A stretch of DNA of 64,000 nucleotides from Sphagnum compactum. Its lineage: Eukaryota; Bryophyta; Sphagnopsida; Sphagnales. Location: the NCBI GenBank assembly GCA_965153455.1, contig OZ234499.1:17728271-17792270 (forward strand), read 5' to 3'. Shown piece by piece: positions 36,247 through 49,278 of this stretch (the first letter of the stretch is position 1; every line of letters begins with the position of its first letter). The notes under the pieces are model-generated. The model was not told where the DNA came from. It saw only the letters and a program-made list of their open reading frames with translations, and did not search any database. The translations under genes were made by a program, and so were the position numbers.

Positions 36247-38168
36247 GTGGTTGTTGATGGGATGGAGCAACCTAGTGTTGCCTGCCTCTGTGCACGACAA
36301 CACAGCTTTTGTAGACGAGGAACCGACACCTAGTCTGCGGAATTGCACCAGTGTTAGCAGTTTCCAAGTTAGAGATCTTAATAACATACTCGTCACATTT
36401 TCTTCATCATATGCGAAATCCTAGAAACTGCGACTTGCTACTTGTATCAGAATTGACAAAGGAGACTCACTTCCGAAAAATATCAAAGCATCACCAGCCG
36501 GTCGCCATTGCGCAAACGAGTAGTATCAGAGCAACATCAAACAGCAATGGAAGACAACCAAAACAGAAAAAAAAACCGACTCCAAACTACGATGTTCCCA
36601 GCCAAGAACGTCTGAAAAGCAAGGAAAGTTCAACAACGTCTGATCGAGTCGAGGTTTTGCTCCTTACCACCAACAAAAACCTGGACAGTAGATGCCTACA
36701 ACTGAGCAGAAAGCGTCGTCACTGCACGTCACGACCTTAATATGAATGTGCAAGGCAAAGATCACTTGTAACACCTGATGGAAATTGCTTGAGCCAAAAA
36801 CAACAACAAAACAAAACAGAAAACACCACGCTCGGTACTTAGTGTTCTGAGGCAGAGAACAACAAAACTCACTCGTAAAGAACAGCCGGATTATTTTAAT
36901 TTTTAGTGCTAATTTTGGACCCTCACGAGCCAGATTTTTCACAATGTGCCTTCCGAAATCCGAAGCAAACAGGTGGATAGAAGAGATCGAGATTTAGAGT
37001 ATGACCACAAGATTTGTATACAGAAGAAAATTGAGAAAGGAACAATCAACAACAACAACAACACTACTTCGATAGAAAGAAGAGGAGCGAAGGAAACGGA
37101 GCTCCGAGATGCCAACAGTGAGCCAAGATATCGAAAGCATGAATAATACATATACATAGCCAATTGGAAATAGAAAAAAAGCCCCTTTGAAATTCCAACA
37201 TTAAAAGATAACCAAACAACTGATCTAGCCAAACATACTTTAATATTCAATTATGTCAAGACACGGTCTGCTTTCATATCTCACTGCACAGAGTTCGGTA
37301 GACTAATAAGATATTTGCTTATAAACAGGTCTAGTCGATCAGCTCTACGAGCATGTCAAGGAAGACACATCTTTATTTATAACTAGAAGCACGTCTGGCC
37401 GATCCGCTCTCTGAGGATGCCATAAACATGTAGGAAGAGACACTCTTATTTACAACACCAGAAAAGCAGACCTCTAATAAGTGAAAGCACTGCAGCTGGT
37501 TTAGCTGGAAGCATCCATGGCAATGGAAACCGCATCCAGTGACACAGTGTTCGCTGCGGACAAAATAGACTCCGCAACAGCACCAGTGAAAGAAGAAGGT
37601 CCTTCAGCTGAATGCAGATCGTTCATCTCGATATCTTCCGGTGGCTCTTCTCCTGTGAGGCCTGCAGTTCCGACCCATCAACAGGCAAAGGTTATTTAAA
37701 CACAGTCAGTTACATCTGGTATCAATACACAGAACTAGGATGCGTACGCAAGTGTCGTCGACGATGAATAGCTGGCAAAATATTAAGTCGGACTCAAGAT
37801 TAGCCCAGTTACAAACGCTACTTGCTTTGCTCTCATGGGACTGGTTTTGCATTTAGTAATATACCAGCCTCGCTTTCTGATAACCGCTTCCGCATGTGGA
37901 GATGCACGCCACAGGCAGGGATGGCGATGAAAATGAAGAGAAGGAGCAGCCTTGACATCAGCGTCGCAGAATCCGAAGTGAAGCTTGACGCTAGTGCCTG
38001 CCATTCGCTCGTTGGTGGTGTTGCAACGTCTGCACTCATGAAACTGATTGCTGTACCCATCTCTGATGCTAATTCAAAGGACTCTCGCAAAACTGTGAGG
38101 CAGTAAAGTATTTGTTTTCGATCAAAACCATATTGAATTCCATACACATTCATGTCCCAGTTCTTATA
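36247..38168. repeat. Dispersed 1.9-kb repeat, copy 1 (uninterrupted)
   Basis: This segment is closely similar to 41367-42180 (its first about 815 bp) plus 45816-46870 (its last about 1,045 bp). It holds short conserved plus-strand frames: one ending FQVRDLNNILVTFSSSYAKS (to 36424), one beginning MAMETASSD (37517) and one ending PISDANSKDSRKTVRQ (to 38106). The 37517 frame is disrupted by a 2-base deletion in copy 2. I recognise no protein family, terminal repeats or target duplication. A non-autonomous mobile element or a segmental duplication are both possible. Confidence 0.75.
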
Positions 38169-38239
38169 CTCTTCCTACTCTTCAGAACATGCGGCCTAGC
38201 ACAGCCTATGAGAAGAGAAAGGACTCGGGAGATTCGAGC

Positions 38240-38378
38240 CCAGACGGTGTAGCTGGCCGGGTAGCTGTAGCTGGTTTTTCTGTCTCTGTGCCATTGTGGG
38301 GGTGTTTTTCTCTCTCTCTGTGCCACATTGTGGGTTTTTCTCTCTCTGTGCCATTTTGTGGGTTTTTCTCTCTCAAGT
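38240..38378. repeat. Minisatellite with unit GTGGGTTTTTCTCTCTCTGTG
   Basis: About four units of roughly 27-36 bp contain TTTTTCTCTCTCTGTGCCA and TTGTGGG. The array begins about 70 bp after the end of copy 1 of the 1.9-kb repeat. Confidence 0.75.
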
Positions 38379-41366
38379 GAATGAGACCTAGTTAAGCATA
38401 TGACATTTTTATTGGTTTAGTGTAAGTTGGTTTATTTAAGGAACACTTTAGTACATGATTGATGCCAATGTCCTTATTGTTTAATTTATTACCATTTTAT
38501 GATTTTAGATGGGAGCACCTACTAAGAGGAGGCCAAGCATTGATTTCATTTTTAATCACAAAGTGTTTAATTAGTCTTTTACTTTTTATTAGTTGAGATG
38601 TGTTTTTTTTTTAAAGTGTTTCCATATATTGTGCATACATGAATTTTAATATATACATTCTTTGTGAATGTAGTGCTTATGTTAGCACATAGATCAAGTT
38701 GAACATAGCATGATGTAATGAAGGCGAGTCTATCTATCCATTTAGACTCATGTTCATGCTTTTGTGGTAACACTATTTGAGTTTTTTCACTTTAACGTTA
38801 GAAATAAGGTGATTCTTCATTACGATTCCACTATTTCTTATAATTTGCATTGTTTTGAATCTGTTTTTTTAAATATAAATATTTGTGAAATTTCTTTTTT
38901 GTAATGTGAACTATTGTTTGAATCATGTGTCAAGTACACTCTAACAAATAAAAAAAAATTTGATGACACACTTTGAATATATGATGATTTTTATATTTTT
39001 ATTTAGTATATATTTATTTCATTAAATGTTGTAATGTAAAAGTAGGTTTGAACCAACGTTGGGTGATACTCACTTTTTTTTTGTTTTTTAATTTTAAACT
39101 ATGGATTTTGATTCTTTTAAAAAAGTTTTAAGAACTAGTCTAGTTCCTTAAAAAACACTAAAATTCAAGCTTTAAAAAACTAGTTGGGTTTTAGGATTTT
39201 TTTTTTTTTTCACAAAGATGGTTCTCAAAGGTTTCAATTTTCATCGGTTTTAAAACATTTAGTTATTTAAGGTGCTTCTCACAGCTTGATCATTACAAGA
39301 TTAGAAAATTAATATTTAACAAAATGAGAAACTTTTTGTTGTAAATTTCAAAATTTTCATAATGCCTTTCTATTTTTCTATGGAGCCTTTTTATTCATGT
39401 GGATGTTGTGGCCTGCAAGACAATTGTTGCAAGGCTTTTTGGATATCTTAGCCTATCTACCATGTTAACATTAAAATTTCAAACTTTGAAAACATATAAA
39501 CTTTAAACTTTAGACCATACCTACAACTATAGACATAAACCCTATTTGGTATGAGGAGAGGCACCTCACATTGCACAGGTACCAAGGAATGGATTGTGGA
39601 TTTTGAGATTCCAAACACTTCTAAGCAAGCAAACATGAGGTAAATTGTCCAGCACCACCATGGCAAAAATGTCCCTGGCCATTGCCCGGCAACATTTTAC
39701 CTACATGTATGATTGTTGTTGCTCTTGCAGGTATCTATGTCATGTTTAGTTTTTGCAATGGTTCTGAATTGCAGCACAGATCTTCAAGGTCAGACTTGAC
39801 TGAGATTAGGAAAGTGGAGCTCAAGGAAGTCCTATGGAAGTGATAACTTCAAATCTGGCTACTATGCTGATGGCATGATAATGCCACCAGGTGCTTCTCA
39901 TGCATTGGGGTTTGTTGTTTGTGCTGTATATTTACGGTTGGTAGTATAAAGGATGTGCTTCTTCACACTGAGGATGTGCAGAACTTGTGTGACAAAATGC
40001 CTTATATATATTTTACTACTCAGAATGCATAGGTCATGGAACACATGAGATGCAGTCAAGGATAGAAAGCATCACAAACCACCAAAAAATGGAATGAGAG
40101 AGGCACTAAGAAACTACTTTGTTTCCTCTCCTGGAGTTGGAGAAAAAGTTCCACACTACTTAAAACTGTGCATCCTCATCTGTGAACCAATCTGAGCATC
40201 TGAACTGAACTTGGGTTACACATTTGCTTGCTATCAGTACAGGATAACTTGCTAAAAAATTATTGCATGATTTCTCCATGGCATGGCATCACACAAGATG
40301 AATCAAAACCATCAGGATGTTTGCCTTGTCCATTGATGCATGAGCTCAACTTTGTTGGCAGTAAGTGAACTTTTGCAATTCTTTTTGCAGAAAATGTGTC
40401 CACTTCTCTTTGTGACATTCTGAATGCGACTCTGAAGAAATCAAACTGCACAAGCTCAGAGACATACAAGTCAAGATCTTGAGAATTGAAGAGTTGTGGC
40501 CTTGTGATTAGAATGAGAATTTGCAGAGTAAATTTGCATATAATTCTGTGTTTGTTGCATTACAAAACTAAAACCAGAAACAGAAATCAAATATGCAAGT
40601 GAAGGAAAATCTTGGACATATGCACAAAGATCTGCCATGAAGTTCTGTAATTACAAAGTTCTTGGAACCATAAGAAACTGTACCTTGGAGGAGTGAAAAC
40701 TTGTATGTGCAACATAATCCAGACGGAACTCAGAGATTAAAAAAAAAGCCCCTGCTTCAAAGTGCCACCACTGAAAACACTAATGCTGAAACCAGGGTTG
40801 TAGGGTATAGATACTCCTTTGAAACGTGAACCTTTTAAGCCCAAAATGCAGTAGTCCTTTTCTGCCTAAGATGCAATCTTTAGAGCCAGTAGCTAGATCT
40901 GAGTCATGGCTATCAGAAGATGCTGATAAATGAAGAATGGCACCTATGTCCATGTGTACTACATTAGAGGTATCCTTTTGGCATGGGAGCATCCTCAATA
41001 GGGCCAATCACATTCATATTTCCCTGAATCAAAACATATGGACTCAAGTACTTAAACCAGTGCTCATGATCTAGCAGATGCACTGACAAGAAAATCCAAC
41101 CCAACATTGTCAGCAACAGCAAGCACATTTATGAAATTGCAGCAAAAAATTCGCAGCAACAAATTGAAGGTGGTTTCATCTTAGTTTCCAGCAAACATGC
41201 ATGACAAAAAACAAGTGCAGGTATGACCTTGTGAAGTGCTAATCACAGGTTTCAGACCAAGGTGATCAAAGGCAACCGAGTTACAGGTGATGAGGAAGAG
41301 GTGCCATCAAGGTTGTAAATGCTATCACGTTTCCTGGTGGATAAGTTTAAGTGGAATCAGAGGCTG
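38379..41366. other. Intergenic DNA between repeat copies, no gene recognised
   Basis: AT-rich to about 39400, then more balanced DNA. Minus-strand frames at 40260-40469 and 40780-41007 are not low-complexity but contain no motif I recognise and no flanking splice pattern I could join into a gene. Confidence 0.4.
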
Positions 41367-42180
41367 CCGATTGTTGACGGGATGGAGCAACTTAGTCCTG
41401 CCTCTGTGCACGACAACACAGCTTTTGTAGATGAGGAACCAACACCTAGTCTGCCAAATTGCACCAGTGTTAGCAGTTTCCAAGTTAGAGATCTCAATAA
41501 CATACTCGTCACATTTTCTTCATCATATGCGAAATCCTAGAAACTGCGACTTGCTACGTGTATCAGAATTGACAAAGGAGACTCACTTCCGAAAAATATC
41601 AAAGCATCACCAGCCGGTCGCCATTGCGCAAACGAGTAGTATCAGAGCAACGTCAAACAGCAATGGAAGACAACCAAAACAGAAAAAAAACCGACTCAAA
41701 ACTACGATGTTCCCAGCCAAGAACGTCTGAAAAGCAAGGAAAGTTCAAAAACGTCTGATCGAGGCGAGGTTTTGCTCCTTATCACCAACAAAAACCGGAC
41801 CAGTAGATCCCTACAACTGAGCAGAAGCCGTCATCGCTGCACGTCACGACCTTAATATTAATGTGCAAGGCAAAGATCACTTGTAAAACCTGATGGAAAT
41901 TGCTTAAGCCAACAAAAAACAACAAAACAAAACAAAAAACACTACGCTCGGTACTTAGTGTTCTGAGTCAGAGAACAACAAAACTCACTCGTAAAGAACA
42001 GCCGGATTTTTAATTTCTTTTAGTGCTAATTTTGGACCCTCACGAGCCAGATTTTTCACAATGTGCCTTCCGAAATCCGAAGCAAACAGGTGGATAGAAG
42101 AGATCGAGATTTAGAGTATGACCACAAGATTTGTATACAGAAGAAAATTGAGAAAGGAACAATCATCAACAACAACAATG
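41367..42180. repeat. Dispersed 1.9-kb repeat, copy 2, first part
   Basis: Matches 36247-37063 with scattered substitutions and small indels, in the same orientation. The similarity stops abruptly within an AACAAC-rich stretch at about 42180. Confidence 0.75.
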
Positions 42181-42187
42181 AACACCG

Positions 42188-42722
42188 GAGACATGTTCCT
42201 TGATTAACCTCATATACTCGTGAAATGCATGACATTAAGGGTACCTCCTCAATCAAAACAAGGCATCACAAACACACTGCCCCTGCCAATAGATAAGATG
42301 TGGAGCCAAGATGTTGTACATCTACCTACTGTGTCCACACTCTGAACACCCAAAATATCCATTCCGATTTAAACAGTCTAAACACTTTCACCAAAGAAAC
42401 TGGTTCATGTAACGTGAAAGCAATTCTAATGAGGTAAAACTTCCAAAAGTTGGATCCAATGTGATAGTCCCTGTGTCCCTGTGAGGGGAAGGGCCCAACA
42501 AACATGCCCAAAGAAAACTTGTTGAGCTTCAAGCGCATTCCTTAGCTCCTTAGAAATAAGTACCAATACCAAGAACCATGTATGCATAAAAGATATATAA
42601 AGTTTTGGTAAGGAAAGGTTTAAACCCTTTCTTTCATATGCACAAAATAAGCGAAGCGATGATTTTCATGCAATTTGAATCTGGACATGATCAAGACTCA
42701 TCACAAATTTATCATAAGCTCC
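42188..42722. repeat. Dispersed repeat related to 52664-52980
   Basis: Shared phrases include GTTCCTTGATTAACCTCAT, CATTCCTTAGCTCCTTAGAA, AAGTACCAATA, TCATATGCACAAAATAA and GCAATTTGAATCT, in the same order and orientation as in the copy near 52.7 kb, with gaps between. The family is unknown and non-coding in both copies. Confidence 0.65.
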
Positions 42723-43329
42723 TTAGTTTGGGTTCATTTGCAACTGACTTGTGATAGGCTTTCACAAAGTCAGTTGTGATAGTCTTTCATAAGCAAGTAA
42801 CTCGCACTTCACAAATAGTTCAATTCGCTACAACTTATTTATTTCTGCTAATTCAAATTCTACGAAATAGGATAAAAGTTGATTCCCACAGAGATGTAGA
42901 TCTCTTTCCATTGAAATACAAAGAGTAGAGCCACATCTATGATAACAAGTTCAGCCTTTTTTTAAGGGAGCAATTGGTGAAGGTTGGTTTGATGGTTCTA
43001 TGGATTTTTTTTATGGTTTGCATATGGCAATTGAATTTTTATTTTTTGTCCAAAGTTGCGATTTCAGTTTGTGTACCATTTAAGTTATTTCTTGTTTGGT
43101 GTATCCCATTCTTTTCCACATAATAAAGTTATGTACAAAGAGAGTAAAACCCAAGAGAAGAAACCCTAAGTTTCCATGTCTCCTAAAACTAAGGAGGCAA
43201 GTCAAAATGCAAGAGGGGACTCTACTGAAAGAAAATACCAAAGGAAGAAACTCAAATTTCTTTCTCAACCAAGGATGGTTTGAGTTTTTGCAATTGAACG
43301 ATTTGAGTTTTCTCTTGCATTTAGGTGTC

Positions 43330-44230
43330 TACCTGGGGGCCTAGGTCTTTTACAAGATGCCTAAGCAAGACTTACTTAGGGGATTACACAAAGCTTATTA
43401 AAAAAGTTAGCTAAAGATTTTTTTTGTTAACAGATATCTAGGGATTATTTAGGTACTACTTAATATCTCTTTAAGGCCATTGAGAGAAACACCTAAGAGC
43501 ATCTCCACCGGTTCTCACTATGTAACTTTGGAAAATAAAATTAAATGTCTAAGTTTAGCTGTTTTATTTTTGGCAACACCACCAATAACACTGTAACCGG
43601 AACTGCATATGCCTGGGGACTACTAATAGCAAACGACATGGAAGTAATCATTATGATTGACCAATTAGAAATACTGAGCCGTGGTCAGGTCCAATTTATT
43701 ACACTCTTTTTTTTGGAGGTGCACAACTGTGTAGCGCCTTTTACCAGCTGCGGCAAGTTGCACGAATTTGATGCAGGAAAACCTTTTCTGAGCTAAACCA
43801 GCACAATTTGACTTTTTGACAATAAATTTTATTGTTTGGAGTCACATACTGAGCACCGGTGTAGATGCTCTAAGGATCTATTTAAGTTATGGGATATCTA
43901 AGGATTAGATAAACGAATATTTAAGACCTCTGCTTAAAGAATACAAGGAAACAACTAAAGACATACCTAAGCTATGAGATCTAAGGGCTTCTTAAGAGGT
44001 TACATAGAGCTTACTAGAATGTTATTAGGGGTTATCAAAAGTTTACATAGGAAAGTACAGAAGACTTGCTTAGAGAATTATTTAAGGAAACACCTAGGAA
44101 TCTAATTAGGTTATGGGGTACCTAAAAACCACCTGGGGGACTACATACAACCTACTTGTATGAGTAAAAATTCCTTAAGGTAGGGGATATTTGAGAGCTA
44201 TCTAGAGAGTTACTTAAGGTTGATTCATAG
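43330..44230. repeat. Degenerate array of short CTTA/CCTAGGG-type units
   Basis: Recurring variants of GGGGATTACA, AGCTTACTAG, ACACCTAGGAATCT and GGATATCTAAGGATTA fill this segment at irregular spacing, interrupted by the MITE at 43497-43870. It looks like an old, heavily diverged satellite. Confidence 0.5.
43497..43870. mobile_element. Harbinger-type MITE, 374 bp, with TAA duplication
   Basis: The left end is GAGCATCTCCACCGGTTCTC. The right end, read in reverse complement, is GAGCATCTACACCGGTGCTC (two mismatches). The element is flanked on both sides by TAA (43494-43496 and 43871-43873). GAGCATCT-type ends with a 3-bp TAA/TTA duplication are typical of PIF/Harbinger MITEs. An 83-codon frame inside (43545-43796) has no recognised motif and the element is most likely non-autonomous. 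A PIF/Harbinger transposase relic sits 17 kb away, but shared ends could not be shown. Confidence 0.85.
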
Positions 44231-44399
44231 TTCAAAATCAAAAGAATTTTTGCAAAAATCAAGGAAATCCTCCAAAAAACTTTAAATACTTTCACAAATT
44301 AGTGAAAATTTGTCACCAAAAATCACGAGATAAAAGGGAAACAGGGGAAGTAGGAGAGAGGGGGAAAAGAAAAAAGATGAGAGAAAAGGAAGGGTGTGA

Positions 44400-45000
44400 A
44401 AATTAAAGAATAGTTTTCAAACAAGTGAAATTTGACAACATGGATAAAACAAAACTTCAAATAAATATTAACAATGAATTCCGAATAAATGAAAATTCTG
44501 TTTGTGGATGATTTAGTGATTTAAAAAATGCAATTCTGAATGTATAGATGAATGTGATCACATCAATATGTTTAAAGATTTGGATGAAGTTTTCAATACA
44601 AATGAATTTTGTGTTTGCATGAATGGAACTTATGACACGTGTAATTGGTTGTATCGATAGAACTTGATGATGCATGGGACTATGTTCATGGATAAAATTG
44701 ATCACATGAAATTAACTAGCCACACCTAATTGGATTTATATATAAACAAATTTTGACAACTTGGATGAAATTGAATTTGGTAGTAAAACTAACACATACG
44801 GACGAAAATGAATGAAAGGACAATATAGATGAAGCTGACAACATGAACTTGTTGAAAAGTATGGTGTCACATGGATGAAAGTGACCATGAAAGTGATGAA
44901 TTCTAATGAAATTTCACAATATGGATGAAATATCGTCCATGTAGCCAAAATCCTTTATATGGTTAATTTCATCTAAGAAACCAATTTCATTTCAATGTCA
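44400..45000. repeat. Degenerate repeat built on ACATGGATGAAATTGA
   Basis: Variants of GACAACATGGATGAAATTGA recur at irregular spacing of about 40-60 bp (for example near 44435, 44755, 44875 and 44918). Minus-strand frames here are translations of the repeat. Confidence 0.5.
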
Positions 45001-45815
45001 TCAAATTTTGTTCAATATTCTTACCAATTTTTATCAATGTTCTTAATGTTGGGTGAAATGTTTTAGGGTGTGTTTTGTGGGCATTTGATTTTCCTTGGTT
45101 TCAGTTCTTGAAAATGTTAAAACCGAAGAAACTGCAGGTTGTATTTTTTGGGGGAAAAAAAAATCTGAATCAAAGAACTTAGACTTTTGGGTATTTCAAA
45201 AACTCAAAGAAACTGCAGATTCGGTGAAGGAACCAGCAAAGAATAGTAGGTTCTTGATAGTTCTTTGACTATCAGAACTGGTTCTCTGATTTTTTGGGTA
45301 GCAACTTGTGAGATCCAAGCAAGTGCTGCCCTGAGAAACCACCAGGGTTTTGGTTCCCATTTCTGATACCCGCACATCTGCTGGTTAAAACTTACATGGT
45401 TTTCATATGTATAGTACATCTTTTGTTAGAGATTTTATGTGATTGTGATGATCCTTCCTTTGGTTTTGATGGTTTTAATATGGATGTGGAATTCTTCTTC
45501 TTTTACTTTCAACAATTTGGTGTGAGAAAATGGCAACCATTAAATAGATAGTGAAATTTTGTTACAAGTACACAATTAGTGGGATCCATGGCATCCATGT
45601 GTCCAATCTTATAGCAAAAATAGTGTACAAGTCACTGTTTTTAAAGGAATTCCTTCTGTTTTGTTGCGAAAGTGGTGATCATTCAATGAAGATGTAGAAA
45701 AAAAGTGGCCAAACTAACCCAAAAATCTCACACACAAGTAAAAACAAAACCTGGAACTCGCTTCCGAACACAGGGAAATTTGCAGTAGTAAAATGAAGGA
45801 AAGCAAAAGGAGCCC

Positions 45816-46870
45816 AGATATCGAAAGCATGAATAATACACATACATAGCCAATTGGAAATAGAAAAAAAGCCCCTTTGAAATTCCAACATTAAAAGATA
45901 ACCAAACAACTGATCTAGCCAAAAAACTTACTTTAGTATTCAATTATGTCAATACACGGTCTGCTTTCATATCTCACTACAGAGAGTTCGGTAGACTAAT
46001 TAGATATTTGCTTATAAACAGGTCTGGTCGATCAGCTCTACGAGCATGTCCCAAACATCAAGGAAGACACAATTTTGATTCATAACTATAAGCACCTCTA
46101 GCCGATCTGCTCTCCGAGGATGCCATAAACATGAAGGAAGAGACACTCTTATTTACAACACCAGAAAAGCAGACCTCTAATAAGTGAAAGCACTGCAGCT
46201 GGTTTAGCTGGAAGCATCCATGGCAATGGAAACCGCATCCAGTGACGGTGTTTGCTGCGGATAAAATAGACTCCGCAACAGCACCAGTGAAAGAAGAAGG
46301 TCCTTCAGCTGAATGCAAATCGTTCATCTCGATATCTTCCGGTGGCTCTTCTCCTGTGCGGCCTGCAGTTCCGACCCATCAACAGGCAAAGGTTATTTAA
46401 ACACAGTCAGATACATCTGGTATCAATACACAGAACTAGGATGCGTACGCAAGTGTCGTCGACGATGAATAGCTGGCAAAATATTAAGTCGGACTCAAGA
46501 TTAGCCCAGTTACAAACGCTAGCTTGCTTTGCTCTCATGGGAGTTGTTTTGCATTTAGTAACATACCATCCTCGCTTTCTGATAACCGCTTCCGCATGTG
46601 GAGATGCAGGCCACAGGCAGAGATGGTGATGAAAATGAAGAGAAGGAGCAGCCTTGACATCAGCGTCGCAGAATCCGAAGCGAAGCTTGACGCTAGTGCC
46701 TGCCATTCGCTCGTTGGTGGTGTTGCAACGTCTGCACTCATGAAACTGATTGCTGTACCCATCTCTGATGCTAATTCAAAGGACTCTCGCGAAACTGTGA
46801 GGCAGTAAAGTATTTGTTTTCAATCAAAACCATATTGATTTCCACACACAATCATGTCCCAGTTCTTATA
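45816..46870. repeat. Dispersed 1.9-kb repeat, copy 2, second part
   Basis: Matches 37126-38168 in the same orientation. A 2-base deletion relative to copy 1 (GACACAGTGTTCG versus GACGGTGTTTG near 46243) breaks the frame that is open in copy 1 from 37517. The similarity ends at CAGTTCTTATA, exactly where copy 1 similarity ends. Confidence 0.75.
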
Positions 46871-46879
46871 GGCAATTAA

Positions 46880-47252
46880 GCAGGCAGGAGCGAAAAGCAA
46901 AAACAAAAACAGGCAGGAGCGAAAAGCAAAAACAAAAACAGGCAGGAGCGAAAAGGCAGGAGCGAAAAGCAAAAACAAAAACAGGCAGGAGTGAAAAGCA
47001 AAAACAAAAACAGGCAGTAGCGAAAGGCAGGAGCGAAAAGCAAAAACAAAAACAGGCAGGAGCGAAAAGGCAGGAGTAGCAAAAACAGGCAGGAGCGGGT
47101 AGCGAAAACAGGCAGGAGTGGGTAGCAAAAGCAGGCAGGAGCGCAAAAGCAGGCAGGAGCGGGTAGCAAAAGCAGGCAGGAGTAGCAAAAGCAGGCAGGA
47201 GTAGCGAAAACAGGCAGGAGCGGGTAGCAAAAGCAGGCAGGAGCGGGTGATC
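46880..47252. repeat. Minisatellite with unit GGCAGGAGCG plus spacer
   Basis: About 16-18 units start CAGGCAGGAGCG. In the first half the spacer is AAAAGCAAAAACAAAAA (unit about 29 bp); in the second half it is GGTAGCAAAAGCA or shorter (unit about 20-24 bp). The array abuts the end of copy 2 of the 1.9-kb repeat. The Leu/Cys/Phe-rich minus-strand frames are read-throughs of the array. Confidence 0.9.
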
Positions 47253-49278
47253 AAAAAGAGAATCAACTTAATATCCAAGCAACCTCTATTTGTCACATTT
47301 GTTCCACATTTGTTTGAACACCCTATTGACCAGTCAATTTCAAGTGTACTTTTGGCTTGTTTAATATATTATATTAAATTTCCTCAAGTTTAATTTGTCA
47401 TAAATTCAAATGGAGGACTCCAATGATTTCATAATGAAACTTTAAAGACAATTGAATCTATTTTTTGTGTTCATGTTTAAAATTATCTCATGTTTTGAAT
47501 TGGATTTTGATATGCCACCTATTTTGTTACCATTTGTTTACTTGTATATGGTATTTCATTTTTTTTGCATTCATGTGGGGGGTGTGTATGAGCATGATAT
47601 GATATTGAAAATTGATTCATACAATTGAAATGCATAAAACAAAAAATAATACGTCATGCACACAATGCACAACCAATGCAATCCATAATTTTTAAAAATT
47701 GCAAATAATGAACAACAAATAAAGTTTCAATAGTTAATCTTTTGCCATACTCCTATCTAGCTTTGGACATTGACACCTACAAGCTTGAAAAATGATAAAT
47801 ATCACAATTGTTAAAAACCAAATGATAATTGATAATTATTTTTAAATAATATTTGGGGGGAATTGCCGATTACTATCTTATATTATGTGAGAAATTAATA
47901 ATTAGTGGTTACTTTGCATTGAGCAAGGGAGAAGATGGAAAAAGTCACAAATGGGTAAATGGGTAAAAGCTAAACAAAAAGGGGAAGAGAGTGCAAAATA
48001 CCAAACTTTTAATTATATAGACAAAGTCATTTGAATATGCAAAAGTGTAAATGAAATACTTTGTAGAGAAGAAAAGAACACAAAACAAGTTGATGTTCCT
48101 TGTTTTCCTTTGAGGGGCTTCAAATTGTTGGTGTGGTTTCTTGCCATCTGAATTGGTCTCAGATTTGATTCCTCACTCACTTCTGAATTGGGGGGGAGGA
48201 TTCTGGTTTTTTCTGTCTACAAAACCTGAATGAAGAAGGTATGGATCCCAAGCTTCAAATTTTGTGAGTCTGTATAATATATATATATTATGGGCATCAT
48301 GCATGTGTCTTAGAATGGAGTTTGCATGGATGGGAACAACCTCTTGAGAAACTAATTGGGTCTTTGTGGAAATGTGCATGACTCTTTGGATCTACATGAT
48401 CCTTTTGAGTTTTCTGCAATTCAGTAAGTGTGTGGCAGCTTTTTTCAGTTTTTGGTGATGGTCAAAATCATGACTAAGTTTGTGGCTTTGGAGAGAGAAT
48501 GGTTTGGTGGATGAGGAGCTTTGATGAGATGTTTGTTTGCCTTCTGCAAACCAAACCTATTTTGAAATCTTTTCATAGGCTAAGTCAAAGATCAATGATT
48601 TCTACCTGCCTCATGTTTGATGGTGCTGGGTATGCTAAATAGTTGAGAGGATTTTGTTTTGTATCCTGGAGTTTTTTCTGCTAGAGAAGTCAAGGAAATT
48701 TGTCACTATTTTCCAGACTGAAGTCACTCTGCAGACATCTGAGGACTCCCCCTCCTCATGGGGAAATTTTACACTCATTCATCATACAGTGTTATTATTG
48801 TATGCTTGAATTTGACCCCCATGAGCTTCATTTGCAAGTGAAAAAAACCATAGATTCAAGGGGGAAACTTTTAGGGTTTTCTTCAGATGTTAGACAAAAT
48901 TGCTTGCTTTTCTTTCACCCTTTGGCCATGCAAATTCACACTTGAATTGAGTGTGAATTTGCAAGACACATGCTGACAGTATGATATATCTCCGGATTCT
49001 TCATGGCAATATAAGTTCCTGTCTCAAGCTTCCACAGCAATTACGATTTTTCAGATAGGCTTTTCTCTTAGGTGTGCAGGGTTCAGTAAAATTCTCTCCT
49101 TTAGGCTTCCTCTTTGCAACCCACAACCAAAAACTGTTGTTGTCCTCTTGCACTCGAAGTTTTTTTTGTGCTTACAAGCAGACACAGTGCTTTGAAATAG
49201 TGCAGAGGAGGAGCAACAGGAGCAGCTGTTTGAGTTTCAGGCACAGACAGCAGGCAGCAGGCAGGTACAAGAGAGATC
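47253..49278. other. Intergenic DNA, no gene recognised
   Basis: AT-rich up to about 48100, then mixed composition. The part just before 49279 may include the former promoter and leader of the pyroglutamyl-peptidase pseudogene. Confidence 0.4.

Noticed and set aside
36247-46870. The two 1.9-kb copies as the LTRs of one retrotransposon.
   Set aside because: They lack TG...CA ends, a primer-binding site, a polypurine tract and any reverse transcriptase or integrase between them.
46820-47296. A 158-codon minus-strand frame rich in Leu, Cys and Phe.
   Set aside because: It is a read-through of the GGCAGGAGCG array; all frames of such an array stay open.
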